Positions 22,384 through 34,873 of a stretch of 64,000 nucleotides of DNA are shown here, piece by piece. Source of the DNA: Saccharina japonica (lineage: Eukaryota > Sar > Phaeophyceae > Laminariales > Laminariaceae). Position numbers and translations under genes: made by a program. Within the stretch, counting starts at the first letter, position 1. Each line of letters begins with the position of its first letter. Where the stretch lies: the NCBI GenBank assembly GCA_008828725.1, contig MEHQ01001626.1, positions 144,250 through 208,249 of the forward strand. The letters are read 5' to 3'. The notes below the pieces were generated by a model. That model ran no database searches and was not told the origin of the DNA. It saw nothing but the letters and a program-made list of their open reading frames with translations.

Positions 22384-22755
22384 TAGTAGCACTGTCGTAC
22401 AAGCGGTGGCAGTACTGCTGCATGTCTGTTTTTTATCGTTTTATTGCCATGTTGTTATATTTTTTATACTTTCCTTTTCGCTTTTTTCTTTCTTTTGGTT
22501 TCCCTCTTTCGCACATCTACATTGCTAGCAGGGTGGGTCATGCCTGTCGTATACTGCATTGCTTTGTCTGCTCTGTTTACTGCATAGTAACGTCGTATTT
22601 CTGTGTCGTAGTTTTGTGACGACAAAATAACCGGTACCTCCCTAGGATGAAGAATCGGCACGAACACTGGACGGGTTGGATGTCGACGGGTAGAAATAAT
22701 GGGTTAATGTTAAGAACACACGCATACTCACCAGCAGCAGGAGTAGTAGTAGCAC
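22384..22755. repeat. 363-bp indel bounded by 9-bp direct repeats
   Basis: Present in block 2 and missing in block 3, where the flanks join at about 47422-47430. TAGTAGCAC occurs at both edges (22384-22392 and 22747-22755). Either a small insertion with a target-site duplication or a deletion in block 3 by recombination between the direct repeats. Confidence 0.5.
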
Positions 22756-23598
22756 TAAGGTAGCAATATGACAAGTTGTAGTAAGGAGCGTACATTGGTA
22801 CTAAAGTAGTACAACAGGCACAGTTGTAGTTAGTAATGGTGGTAGAATACAACCAGCGCTGCAGTAATAGGTATGATATGCAGTAGCCGCATGGTTGAAT
22901 GGAATACATACCAGTAATAGGGGGGAAATTTCAGATCAAAATAGGCGAATACACAAATAACAAGCGACACCACGACACCGCTGCAGCGGTCTGCCTTCCC
23001 TATTTGCTGTATGTATGTATATTATCTACTGTGGATGCTTTGAATTCCGATTGAACTACTGTACATACAAGGTGCAATGTTTGATGTTCGGCTTGTTGCG
23101 GATGGTGTTCTGAAAGTCGACACTTGACTTGGCTCAAATTGTTCTTTGACGACGACCAGCGAACTGCAGTATCTCTTGTATGCGTAGTTTTAGGGTATCC
23201 TCGGTGCAATGATCTGATTTTCCGCTGTACCAGTAGCACGGCGCCAACTGCCGGAATAATCTGCCCTTGCCTACATGCCATTCCAGCAGTAATCTGAGTG
23301 TCTCTGGCGGGAGACACTCTCATAGCTCTTAGGGAAAATTAGCGCAATTATCGAGACTCATTCCCCAGGAGGCAACCGCCTCTTTTGCAAAATCGTCCTC
23401 CCCAGTGTTGGGTAGTAGCGCGGGGTGGATATAAAAATATCCAGATATCTCGGTGCGGTGAAGCCTCGATTATACTAGTTCAATGACGGCATGATTGACA
23501 TTCAGATGACAAAGTCTTGACGGTGCAGGCGGAGTGACCGTGGTTCCCGTATGTGTAACCTTCGTTCGACAACCACAATGGCTCTAACTCTCACTCAC

Positions 23599-23670
23599 AA
23601 GTCAATAAGAGAAGCCAAACCGTCGAAAGTGCCAGGCTCGATCGTTCCGATGTCGTTCGAGTAAAGCAAC
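23599..23670 (-). CDS. Block 2 LRR exon 11
   Basis: 72-bp exon reading LLYSNDIGTIEPGTFDGL then ASLIDL. Partner of 34419-34490. The three differences from the block 3 copy are synonymous. Confidence 0.9.
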
Positions 23671-23963
23671 CTGTTCCCATCGTTCCAAATGGCCCGCAGA
23701 ACGACGTGCATGCAACGGGCGGGGCCTATGTTAATATGAGCGCCGGACGGATACATCTCCTCGCGCTGCGGAACGAGTCCAAGATTATCTCGACATCAAC
23801 GATTGTTACGTCAATCAAAACGCCTACGTTACAAACTTCGATATAACATCAACCATTGTCATCTAGATTAAGAACCTACCCATTCGAATGACGGGTGCGT
23901 CCCACGCAAACCATTAAAGACTGGGTACAAGTAACAAAATACATACTGGAAAACCTCACTCAC

Positions 23964-24035
23964 AAGGTTTTTAGGGAGCTCAAATCGTCGAAGAGTCCAG
24001 CTTCTAAGGAGGTCAGCGAATTCTCGTAGAGGGTC
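23964..24035 (-). CDS. Block 2 LRR exon 10
   Basis: 72-bp exon reading TLYENSLTSLEAGLFDDL then SSLKTL. Type II repeat, partner of 34802-34873. About six base differences from the block 3 copy, with two amino-acid changes (S to T, K to R). Confidence 0.9.
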
Positions 24036-25060
24036 CTGACACATCGCACACAAGTAATCAAGTTAGGAATTAAGGAAGCTCGAGCCGGACGGACAGATCG
24101 AGCCACAATGTTTCGACCTTATGCAATATATCCAGCTAAATACATCACAGACAGTGGAACTTGGTACCTAACGCTCTCACTAATGAAACGAGAGCTTGAG
24201 TTTCCTTCAGAGTGGTACGATCGATGGCAGGTATTAGTCAACGGTCTCGCTTTCTCTGTCAACTACAGAGAGAGTGCCGAAGATCTGCTTCAACTTGCCG
24301 CGTACTATGCTACGAACCTAAGGACAACCAGCAGCAGAAGCCCAAGTAATGCGCATGGGGCGGAACGTCCGCGGCGCGTTTCAAGAGTGCAATGATGTAC
24401 TGTACTTCCTATTAGGAATCGTAGTAGCTATAGCAGTAGGATGACTAAAAGGAGTGCGGCAGTGACAGCGGATGATGTGGCATATGCACTAAAAAACGCT
24501 GCGGAAGTGCGATTGAGAGCAGCAGAGAGTACTGTAGGACAACCGTAGTATAATATATTCACAGTATGAGTAAAATGTAATAAAAGTAAATGTAGTAGCA
24601 GCAGCGGTGTAAACCCTCGATCAGAACTAACTGTAACACAAAACACACGGAACATAGCACATACAACAACGAACTCGCCGAAAAGCTGACGGTGCGTGCG
24701 ACTCTGCTCCAGGCGCTTGGATACAAATATATATATTTAGGGTTAGGACATACTAAATATATATATCTTTAGTATGTGCTTAGTCCGGATGTATTGATTT
24801 CAGTGTGAATATATTCGGTATTGGCGGGTTCGGGTTTAGAGATACCATACTGTACATGGACGTGGCGTTCATCGTGCAATAATATTATTGTTTTCTCGCG
24901 TTGCACATACTTACTTAGACAACCCACAAGAATAGTATTCTTCGATTGTAGGCGGGCAAGTGATAAAGCGGCAGAGTTAACAGCAGGGGAGGGCGTGGTA
25001 TCCGTCTTGAGTCGTCCACGGCGAAAGGAACGTGGTTCAAACAGTTTATTGTCCACTCAC

Positions 25061-25132
25061 AAAGTTGTAAGATCCCCGAAACCCTGTAAAGCGGAAACGT
25101 CGATCGTTCCGATGTCGTTATCGTGCAGCTGC
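25061..25132 (-). CDS. Block 2 LRR exon 9
   Basis: 72-bp exon reading QLHDNDIGTIDVSALQGF then GDLTTL. Partner of 35798-35869, which shares NDIGTIDVSA. The usual Phe in the convex half is Leu here. Confidence 0.88.
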
Positions 25133-25625
25133 CTGCCGCCATCGAAAAACGGCAACGGACAGACGAACATCAACATTCAACGTGTGACAATGGCATTCCC
25201 CGGCATGCGTAACGTCAACTCGTGTCACGCGCATCTTCCTAATACATCACCCCGACAGCGTAAAGTAGGAGAGTGCGCCGCAAAACGAATCGACTACTGT
25301 GCCAGAACTAACACCACGACCACCTTGTTACTTCGTAGGGTAACGCAAACCAGCAACTGAAACTGAAACCTTGACGGATAGTGTTGGTGTGCTTGCGGTA
25401 CGCCATCTTGCGGTACGTGAACATTTCCAATATCGACTCGACGACAGCGTCCGATGGGGATTCTCCGTATCAGCCTCAATGCAAGTAATACGGCACACCT
25501 GCCAGAGTTTTACCAACACACATTTAGGTATTATAATCAAATGTATGAGTCGACGTCCGGACACTAGACGGCTATGGCCATACACTGCTGCAGTACAAAA
25601 GACAAAAATCGTACACATCACTTAC

Positions 25626-25697
25626 AAGTCCACAAGAGACACCGAATTGTCCAGGAGCCCAGCGTCCACTGTGGTCAATGCATTGCCGAATAACCGC
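25626..25697 (-). CDS. Block 2 LRR exon 8
   Basis: 72-bp exon reading RLFGNALTTVDAGLLDNS then VSLVDL. The acceptor is AAG rather than CAG. Partner of 36354-36425. This is the most changed exon between blocks 2 and 3; most amino-acid changes lie in the ligand-facing strand. Confidence 0.85.
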
Positions 25698-28600
25698 CTT
25701 CATAGTTGCACCCATTCATCGTATTAATAATTGACGGAAACATCATGTGAATGCGGAGCACGAGGACAACATGAATGTGTTAATGTCGTGGTCCTGAGGT
25801 GGATGATGCGTACGTGAGGTCGTACCCTTTATCACGGGTACAGACCCTTGTTTACGCAGATCGTCTACATTGGCGCACGAAGGAAACGCGGATCAGTACA
25901 ATCTATTAAAGCAAATCTGTTGACCGATTATTTAATAGGTCCAGGCTAGGGCCTCGGCTGAATGAAAACAACAAACCATTTGGGGAGATGAGGTGGTTTT
26001 AATTGGTGGAGGTGCAACATTATCGCATCTAACGGCAACACGGTATGCATCACATGAAGTAATATAGCGAAGATAGTCGTAGTGCTGCTGGTCGTGTTGG
26101 GCGTGCGTTGTGTTTGTTAGAGCCTGGCCGTCGTGTACAGTTGTGGTGAGGTCAATATACAGAACCGCTACATGACATACAGACACCAAGCACACAGTCA
26201 CTTACTACAGCAAGGCTTACAGAAACAACACAGAACACGAAAACCCTGCAGCTATCCGTACGGTACCATTAACGGCATCCTATGCCGAGAACTGAGCAGA
26301 CTCATGCCGATGAGATTCTCTCACAAGTGCATTTCCTTAAAATCCTGTCTGAGGTAAACAAACGGGTGGAAACAAAAACGCAACTCGATTGAACGCGTAC
26401 GATAATACCATCCCTATCACTTGCAACCACATAATACAAGGATCATAACCTTCGTATGATTTATACACCTGAAAATAAAGAATAAATAAAAGCGAAGTAC
26501 ACGAACGGTAAGAAATACAAAGGAACGAAAATAAATGAAAAATGAAAGCAGGCAAACAAAAGAAATAATAATACGAAACAACCATGTGCTTTAGTCGCAG
26601 GCCAAGTCCCGAGGGCATAAGGTTGCTGTTGGCTGGTACACAATCAGTCCTAGGCTGATGACGCGAAACGACCAGCTGAACGGCAAGTACCAGCGTGAGG
26701 GTGCCAGGAAGAAGCACAACATTATCCCTATCGCGGGAATAGAAATGAATCAATCATTTCGACATTGAAGGTATCTACGTGACCGATTTGACAAGGACAA
26801 CACATCGATGAAGAGACTTGTGGCTTGCGAGTTATAGCTCGAGAAATGGGGACATTCTCAGTGTGTTTTTTAAGGCGTTATTGAATACGGACACAATGAA
26901 ACGGTAGAGGTGGCGCCTAATTATCTGATCTCCTCACATGAGGAGGGAAATGTATCACCAAGAAACATTACTTCGCAGACTAAACCGAACAATATATAAA
27001 CGCGCGAGCTCTAACAAAATAAACAGGATTATAAGTTGCATGCCAATGGGCAGAGTCTCATCTGAGCAGCGTCATTGGTCAGAAACAATTTAGCCAAAAC
27101 GAGCAACCCCTACTAACGTGGCACGATCATAAAACCAATACAATATGTATTCACCCCCTATATCGGTTTATACCCCGAGTAAATAGACACGAAACGGCTT
27201 AAAATGGTGGCATCAACATGATGGGGGAAGACGTCCGTGTCACTTTTGTTTCCTGCGAGTCTTCGCCGCAAAAAATACACAAAACGCTTGCCAACATACT
27301 AGATATGCATAGTAAGCAACTTAAGTTTTCCTGACAACACATTGTTGCACCATCATTCTAAAGCGTTGGAAAATTAGATTAGGCATGATTGGTCATCGCG
27401 AAAAAAGGCAAAATACCGCGTATGTTCTTGTTTTCTTTGAGAGAGTTATTCTGTCAGGTGAAGTCGAATTTGCCGAAACAATGAGGAGTTTCGCAAAATC
27501 TTCCGTTTAAACGGAAATAGAAAAAAAAAACTATCAGGGTTGGTATTTGTTCATATTGTCAAGAAGAACAATCATGCCACATTTCGTTGGCCAACTCTCT
27601 AAATATATAGTGCCGAAATTCAAATGTAGCGCCTCTAGCTGCAACCGGCTTGAAATATCAAACGAAAAACAAGCATGAACAGTCTTATGCCCGGCTGGCT
27701 CAAGAACGAGACGAGAGTCGCAAATATGCAAGAGGTAGACGCATGAAGAGGGGTAATATAAAAGGCGGGAAGAGGAGAGCGCTAGACGGACCAAGAGGTG
27801 TTAGTAACGTAAAAAGTAAATGATAATACATAACGAAAACAAAGGGGTATACGAACAAATCAAAATTGCACATACGATGAGGCGAAGTAGCGGGAACATT
27901 TGGGGTGAAGCTTGATCGCGCAACCCTGCATTGATCACTGGTCGTGGAACTGAGTTAAGTTCTGTGTGTCCCGATTTCCCCATACAATATATGCCTACTC
28001 CCGACAAGGCAGCACATTCAAGGACGACGTGGTGGGAGATTTACCGGTGCAACATCTGGCTTCTTTGGGCCAATAAACCGTAAACATTATTGCGTAAGGG
28101 TCGCGACCTGACATCGCCAAACTGATTGTTGAAACTATCTAGATAATGTGGACATACTGTGGTCTAAAAGACGACGACATCGTTAGTACGTATGAAATGG
28201 AACAATATGACAGAGTGTACAGGATGTCCGCATAGATATACTGATGGTGGACTTCTTGTGTGACTACCTATAGGCTGTTGATACTTCATCGGATGTTGTA
28301 CTTGTAAATTATGACAAACACAGACGCCAGTAGTGATGTTTTGATTTGCCCCAAATTAACAGTTGGCCCACCCCGATTCCGTATTCTATGTATGGCGCGG
28401 ATGTTTTAAAACTGTTTGCTGTCGTAGGGGTGCGCTCTTGATACATAACGAGACATATAGATATGAGATGGTTCGGCCATCCTGAAGTACAGTAGTGCCG
28501 CTGGTGTGCTAGCTTGAGCATTTGTTTTACCTGGCATTCCTTTCACATGTCATGCAGACGAGTGAATTTTTCGTAGAGGCAGTTTAGGAACTTCGTTGAT

Positions 28601-29148
28601 AGGTGAAAAACAAAACAAAATGGATTTCGAGTACGGGGGGAAATATGTCTGCGGCCGAGAAAACATGTTTTGCCAAAACTTTTAAATCATGGAATAAATT
28701 GCTGCGCGCGACTGGCAGCGTGGGTAGGCGCAGTTTGATGAGTTCGGCGGGTGAAGAGGGGTCGGAGGGCGTCTCCTGATAAACATGAACGGTAGTGAGA
28801 GAGGAGGGAAGAGCCTTCTCTATGTTCCCGGATCCGAGTAACGACGAGGAGGCAGGGAGAACAAAACAGAGAATGTTATACATTAAGCGGACATATTAAA
28901 ATGAAGTAAACAATACAGCCAGACCATATGCCAATCATGTTGAAACATCAGCCGGGTTCCCAGGTGTACGGGCGTACCAGTACTCCTTCGGAGACGACTC
29001 GCTCGGAAACACTTAACAGCGACAAGTGGTCGGTCGTCACACGAGATATGGTTTGACGGACAGCCGGAAAAAGTGGTTACGTCGCGCTCACTGTATCACA
29101 TGTGTCCCCCTGAGCTAGAATACAAAAACTCCCGACACGAGTACTCAC
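25698..29148. other. Long block 2 intron between LRR exons 8 and 7
   Basis: About 3.45 kb, AT-rich from about 26.4 to 28.3 kb, with no LRR exon. The donor-like CTCAC at 26319 is not followed by a repeat and is not kept in block 3. The copy at 50289-53715 is very similar, especially 27.0-28.9 kb. A purine-rich stretch near 28.7 kb resembles one near 31.5 kb, perhaps a dispersed repeat. Nothing else recognised. Confidence 0.45.
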
Positions 29149-29220
29149 AATATTTTGAGAGACGCCAAATCCTTGAAAGCGTCGGGCTCGATGGATGCGA
29201 TAGCATTGCCTTGCAGGTAC
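29149..29220 (-). CDS. Block 2 LRR exon 7
   Basis: 72-bp exon reading YLQGNAIASIEPDAFKDL then ASLKIL. Type I repeat, partner of 17519-17590. Two synonymous differences from block 3. Confidence 0.9.
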
Positions 29221-30318
29221 CTGTTTTCACCACCAACATGCGCCAGCGGGGCGAACAACGTACGTTAAATACAACATACAGGACATATTTCGATGAGGTG
29301 CGGGGGAGTTAGTTCAAGCCGGGAGCGGGGAGCGAAATATGTTTTCATAGGAAACACACATACGCCCCAAGAGTCGCAGAGAACGGTGAATGACGTACAG
29401 TGCCTGAGATGTAGCAGTCAATGTCGAGATGTATAGAAAGCAAGAACCATGAGGTTGGATAGCGTAGTCGACAAACTATCGAAGAAAACATCGGAGATGA
29501 CTAAGGACAGATGGCCTCGAAGAAAATATATAAAAAACAACAAGAGAAGTTTGGGTAGTACAAGACAGAAGTACACTGACAATAGATATATGGAAAAGGC
29601 GGGCGCTAATAAACAGATCGAGAAGGAAGGAACTCTAAGATGTATGCAGGGGGTTAGAAGACGGCATGGAAATAAAAACGTATCTGCCCGGCGCAATGGA
29701 CTTCGTGAGAACACTTGATTGGGTATTTTTCGGGGAGGGAAGTTTGGTCTGCCATAATGAAGACGAGATACACCTGTAACCGGGAGGATGAGGAAGTAGA
29801 TGCGCACATGGTCCCTTGTGGCAAGTACAACTCACAAGGTGAGATAGGTGAAATTAACGGGATGTTTCTGAGAAGGAAATGAGGGAAATACACGAATTTG
29901 ACATGGAGAAGTTTGATATACGATGTAGTAGCGAGACAAAGGTCGCTATCCTAGCAGATAGACGGCGGCAACAGACGGCAAAACAGGAACGGGAGAATAT
30001 TGGGATATCCCTTGTACCAGGTATGTCATGAATGGAGACAGCGTGATGAGAGCCCAACTGTTGAATGTTTAACTATGAGGAGTAGGGGCGGTGCTCCGTC
30101 TCGAAAGCGATGCGTGGTCAATATTAACAATACTAAGGCAGGCAACCAATCTGTACGCACCCAACCCCCCCCACCACCTCCTGATAACACGGTCAAATCT
30201 ATTCCTAATTGAAATCCCGTTATTAAAAATTACAGAAACACTAACAAATATACAACCTTATACCCCCTTTGTACTACAGGTCATCACGTCTAACCACGAA
30301 AACACACACCCCACTCAC

Positions 30319-30390
30319 AGTTCCTCAAGAGAGTCCAAAGTGTCGAAGTAGCTCGCTTCTACGGTGGTCAAGGCATTGTCGTTGAGCCAC
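30319..30390 (-). CDS. Block 2 LRR exon 6
   Basis: 72-bp exon reading WLNDNALTTVEASYFDTL then DSLEEL. No difference from the block 3 copy seen. Type II repeat. Confidence 0.9.
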
Positions 30391-31284
30391 CTGAAACATC
30401 GCATGTAGGAAACGCCGTGAAAGGTATACTACGGAATATGATATCAGAGTGAATGCGCAGCCCTGAAATGCATACATGGTTTGTCCACGCAGGAGTACGA
30501 TGCAATGGAGCTGTTTCCCCCATGCCTGCGCGAAACACCTTAACTTGGAAATGCCAAGGAGATGAGGTACCAGGTATGGCATGATTACTTGTGATGTGTA
30601 TTTTCGCCTTGGGATGGAGGACTGTGCTTTTAACACAGGCACGGTTGACATTGCAATACAGTAACTCGCGGAGCGACGTACACAGTGTATGATCTGTACA
30701 CGTACAGACTCGGCGATTTCCAACGACGCAGGCGAAACTGCCGCAATAGTGCTTGCTGATGGGGTCATTTAAAAACAATGAAATTGCCGGTGTGCCTGTG
30801 GGGAGGTAGACATTGTTATATTTCTAATATCACTGGTCACCAATTGTGTGCGTGTGGGTGAGAAGTGGTCTAATAACTCTAAGTGTATGATGGCTACATT
30901 TTCCCAGTGATGAACTCCTGTACGTCTATAAGACATACCGTTCCAAACATACACGGAGGGGTTGGGGATGACGGGCGAATGGCCAACGATGTACGCTCGT
31001 AATATAAAGTAGTATCTACATGAAGATTCGTGGTACTATCAATTGACGCAATAAGACCTGCAGTGCATACGTTGATTGCGGGAATAGCAGGAGCCGTAGT
31101 AAAGTAGTAGTGACGCAACAAAATACTCAGTTGGGCTGCAATCATACAAAGGTTAGCGTAGTAGGCTTTGGGCATCATCGTCGTTGTTAGACCAGTACGG
31201 TATATCCGCAGCAGTGCACTGGTGGTCGCCGTAGCAGCGCTAGCACTCCTGCAACAAATAATATTTGTCGTACGGTAGTAGCCG

Positions 31285-31365
31285 GTCGCCCCGGTGGTCT
31301 AACTAGTAGCCACGAAGCCTTTTGGTCCGGGTGTCGAGGGTTAGATTCTCCCCATAGAGGTCTTT
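31285..31365 (+). repeat. tRNA-derived box pair (SINE-like), block 2 copy
   Basis: A-box-like TGGTCTAACTAG at 31295-31306 and B-box-like GTTAGATTC at 31340-31348, spaced as in a tRNA. The B box departs from consensus at one base, and no cloverleaf forms. Likely a SINE head or tRNA relic; duplicated at 55824-55904. Confidence 0.4.
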
Positions 31366-32940
31366 ATTCTCAAATGACACCGACTGTCGAGAGCGCATAT
31401 TATGGCGTGGGTAAGCAAACTTCGACGATAGTTGACGAGGGAAGAAAGTGCTGAAATCTTCTCGCGATAAAAATGCAAAGCAAGAACCGTGGTGGGTGAG
31501 GAGGGAGAGGAGCCTAACTTGTGACCGCGGATCTGAGTTACGACTAGGGAGGGAGAAAGACGGAAGTGCGAAGATAATAAATGGAATGGAAAAAAAAAAC
31601 AGAAAAAAGTAGGGAACCCGGATGGTTATTTTGCGTATTTTACCCAAGGGCGAAGGATTATGTGTACCTGGTAGTGGCAACCGACGTCGCAGTGGAGCGC
31701 GTGCGCAACACACACCACAAACAAAAAGTTGAAGCATACGATAAAGGTTAGTTTGTCTACCAGTAGGCCACAGCCGCAGCACCCCTGCCTTGCAGACGCT
31801 AAATTCGTGTCCAACGGATAGATGAGGAGCAAACGGTCGTGTAACGAGCGTAACTCTGTACAAGCTGTTTTTTGTTAAATGACGGAAACTGTCTGGCCCT
31901 CGAGTGCCGACAGCAGCATCTGATCGAATGTCACATATGACAAATCATACTGACCGCCATAAAGACCGGAAGAGGGTAAAACAATATATTGTCACTTGAG
32001 GTCGCACGGCTGACGCTGGCAGCGAAACTACGTCCGGAACTACGGCACGTCTAAATAAGGCAAGTAACAATCTGGCGTTTCCCTACCAAGATTGGTTTTC
32101 GTTTCAATATTTTGTTAAGGACGGTTCGGTTCAATATACCCCAAGGTAAATCTGTCAACGATGTCACGTCTACTACTTGATCTGCATATTACGCGCAGTG
32201 ATTTACCGGCAAAAATACATCATTTTTCAATTAAACCAAGTAATGACCGGTCAATGACGAAGAATATTTGCCCACACAACAATCAAGCGTTCCGCGACGT
32301 TTGTAGGAGATGAACCCTTAACTTACATGTATTCTCTGTATGTTGCTCTCGACGCCTGATCCGAGTTTATGCCTTGTTTTTTAACAGGGAATATTAAGTA
32401 AACGGAGATATCTAACGTTCCCCAACAACCTCAAAGGATGAAAACTCTGGATGGAAAAATCACCGTTCGGCGAGGTGTTCGTTAGCAAATAAATGTAGAA
32501 GCCGTGTGTAAACAATAAATGTCTGACACCAAACAACGGTGTAGACTGTGGCCGAGGAATAATTCCCCGCCGTTCGGCTTCAACCATCCCGTATAAGTAC
32601 TGTATTTACGCACAAGGGTGTGATTACCTATTCGTCACACTTTGTTCAGTTGTTTTCTAGCAACGCGGATCCCTGTATACAGCTAGTGAGCTAAACAAAT
32701 ACGGGGATGTTGCCGTTTCCCATCCATATTTCCTTAGATCTCGGTTTTGCAGTCGAAAACGCATTTAACACGCAAAACCAGTCACTCTATCGGTGCCCAC
32801 ACGCGAGCAGTCCGTTTGTGGCGGGCAATACTACTAGGTCTAGCGCTGAAGCTGCACCTAAACACCCACGCACCGCGATCTACAACACTCACAAGTCAGT
32901 ACTAGAGCGGATGGAAATTATACAATAGTAGTCCACTCAC

Positions 32941-33012
32941 AAGCTCCCAAGGACCACCAAGTTGTCGAACATCCGGGCGTCCAAGGTGAGCACCTCATTG
33001 CCGTCCAACCGC
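32941..33012 (-). CDS. Block 2 LRR exon 5
   Basis: 72-bp exon reading RLDGNEVLTLDARMFDNL then VVLGSL. Type III repeat, identical to block 3, including about 270 bp of flanking intron. Confidence 0.9.
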
Positions 33013-33349
33013 CTGAAAACAAATAGGAGACGTTCATCGTAGTTCAGATGTACGGAGACAACATGGACACGGAGTGTGCGCGACGGACGCAGGTGGTATT
33101 GGGTATTTGAAGCGGTTCTTTGCCTTTCCGCTTGTTCTGGTATGCTTGGATCTTGACGCAACCCAACGGCTCCGCGTACGACCGTACCTGTCGACAAAAA
33201 GGGGTTCCCTGAGGCCGTTAAAGTGACAGTTCTTTGAAGGGTGTTGCTCGTTTCAGGTGCGGAACGGATACGTAAAGATAGCATCGGAAGCAGAGTATAT
33301 TTATAAGGAAATAGAGAAGAGCATTGCCAAAAGGATCTGCTGAAACAGG

Positions 33350-33760
33350 CAGTAATAGGAGTAGTCGCATGAATTGCACTACTGCCGGCGTAATAGTAAA
33401 GATTGTGGTAAAACGATTAGGACAAGCAGCTACTAATACTGTTTAGTTGAAGACGTACTAGCATCGGTGGTACAGTAGAAACAGTGGTGCAGTGCTGGTG
33501 CTGCACGACTACTAGGAGGAGTAATAGTGGTAGAGTATGATAACGGTAGTACAGTAGTACGGGTATGACAGTAGTGTAGGAGGGCGACCAAAAGGAGCAG
33601 TCGAAGTAGTAGTAGCAGGTAGAAGGTACCAAACTGCAGTAGACCACAAGGAGTGCCGTGGAAGGTAAAGTAGAATACGAGAAGTGTCGTAGTAGGTATA
33701 TTAACATTAGCAGCATGGTTAAATGGGCGAAGAGGAAGTGATAGCGGTGAAAGTACTGCA
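33350..33760. repeat. GTAG-rich intronic stretch (longest in block 2)
   Basis: About 400 bp of imperfect GTA/GTAG/CAG words in the intron upstream of LRR exon 5. The block 3 copy (57890-58290) has several short indels relative to it, as expected of slippage-prone DNA. Confidence 0.6.
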
Positions 33761-34418
33761 ACAGAAAGGCCCACAATATTTACACTAGAAGCCTCTGTAC
33801 TGAGACTGCAGATATGCCGTTCTTTGCTGCTTTTTTGTATATCTCACATACTTTGAAAGAATATACGTCTGTTCTAATAATACGCGGCCGGAGTTCAACC
33901 TTTGATGGTTTTGCAGTTTCGGATGCTGTTCTGCAAAGTCTTCAAGTGAATCGTTCCGAATTGTTCTTTGACGAAAATGCGATATATATATGCTGTAAGA
34001 ACATGGCTTCGGGTATGCCCGGTGCAACCATATTTTGTCATGCCGCCAGCGTCCTGGCGTCAACTACCGGAACGCTGAGCGTCTTCCTACATTTCACAAC
34101 AGTAGTTATCGGAGTGTACATGGCGGGAGAATCACTCATCCGCCCAGGAGAAGTATCGGCACTCATTCGTCAGGAGGGAACAGCTTCTTCTGACAGATTT
34201 TTTCCCCCCAATGATCGGTACTTGTTAGGGGGTAGTAGAACACAATTAATATATCGCAGTGCTTTGAACACTCGTTGATCCCCGACTCCATAAACAGAAT
34301 CACCAATGGTCCGCGGTGTAGTGTTTAAGCATGCGCGTGAGCAAGGTACGATACCAGCGTTTTACTGTATCTGTAGCCCCGGGTCAGAAAACTAAACATG
34401 TATAGCTTTTCCACTTAC

Positions 34419-34490
34419 AAATCAATAAGAGAAGTCAAATCGTCAAAAGCGCCAGCTTCGATGACCCCGATGTTGTTGGCGTAAAGCAAT
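34419..34490 (-). CDS. Block 2 LRR exon 4
   Basis: 72-bp exon reading LLYANNIGVIEAGAFDDL then TSLIDL. Type I repeat. GTAAGT donor, CAG acceptor. Confidence 0.9.
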
Positions 34491-34801
34491 CTGTCACGAC
34501 CGCCCAAAAAGGCAAACAGAGGGACGTGCATCAAAATGAGTCACTCGACGAACAAAATTCACTCGACAGAGAGCAGGGCACACCACCTCGCGCTACAGAA
34601 GGAGTCTGATATGTCAGTGACATCCGCGATCGGGATTTCGATCGAAACGCCTCACTCATACGAAGCAATATCACCACAACCCTTGGCACCAAGATTGGGC
34701 GAAACAAATAAACTTTAGTGCCCACTGTGTTTTACAGTAAACCAGCCAAGAACGTGAATACGAGCAATCAAATACATACTGCTGTAGTAAACGCCACTCA
34801 C

Positions 34802-34873
34802 AAAGTTCGTAGGGAGGCCAAATTGTCGAATATACCAGCCTCAATCGTGGTCAGCGCAGCAGTGTGGAGGAAC
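34802..34873 (-). CDS. Block 2 LRR exon 3
   Basis: 72-bp exon reading FLHTAALTTIEAGIFDNL then ASLRTL. The LxxN Asn is Ala in both copies. Type II repeat. Confidence 0.88.

Noticed and set aside
26310-26350. Donor-like CTCACAAG on the plus strand, considered as another LRR exon
   Set aside because: No LRR frame lies next to it and the donor is changed in the block 3 copy.
32884-32905. Donor-like CTCACAAG just upstream of LRR exon 5 in reading order
   Set aside because: Only a few bases resemble an exon end. The sequence beyond has no LRR pattern, though it could be a trace of the missing type III exon.
32937-33284. 115-codon minus ORF identical in both copies, considered as a separate gene
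   Set aside because: It is LRR exon 5 read through into its upstream intron. Identity reflects recent duplication, not protein constraint.
33417-33776. Leu/Tyr/Ser-rich minus ORFs of more than 110 codons, considered as membrane proteins
   Set aside because: They are translations of a GTAG-rich simple repeat and carry indels between the copies.
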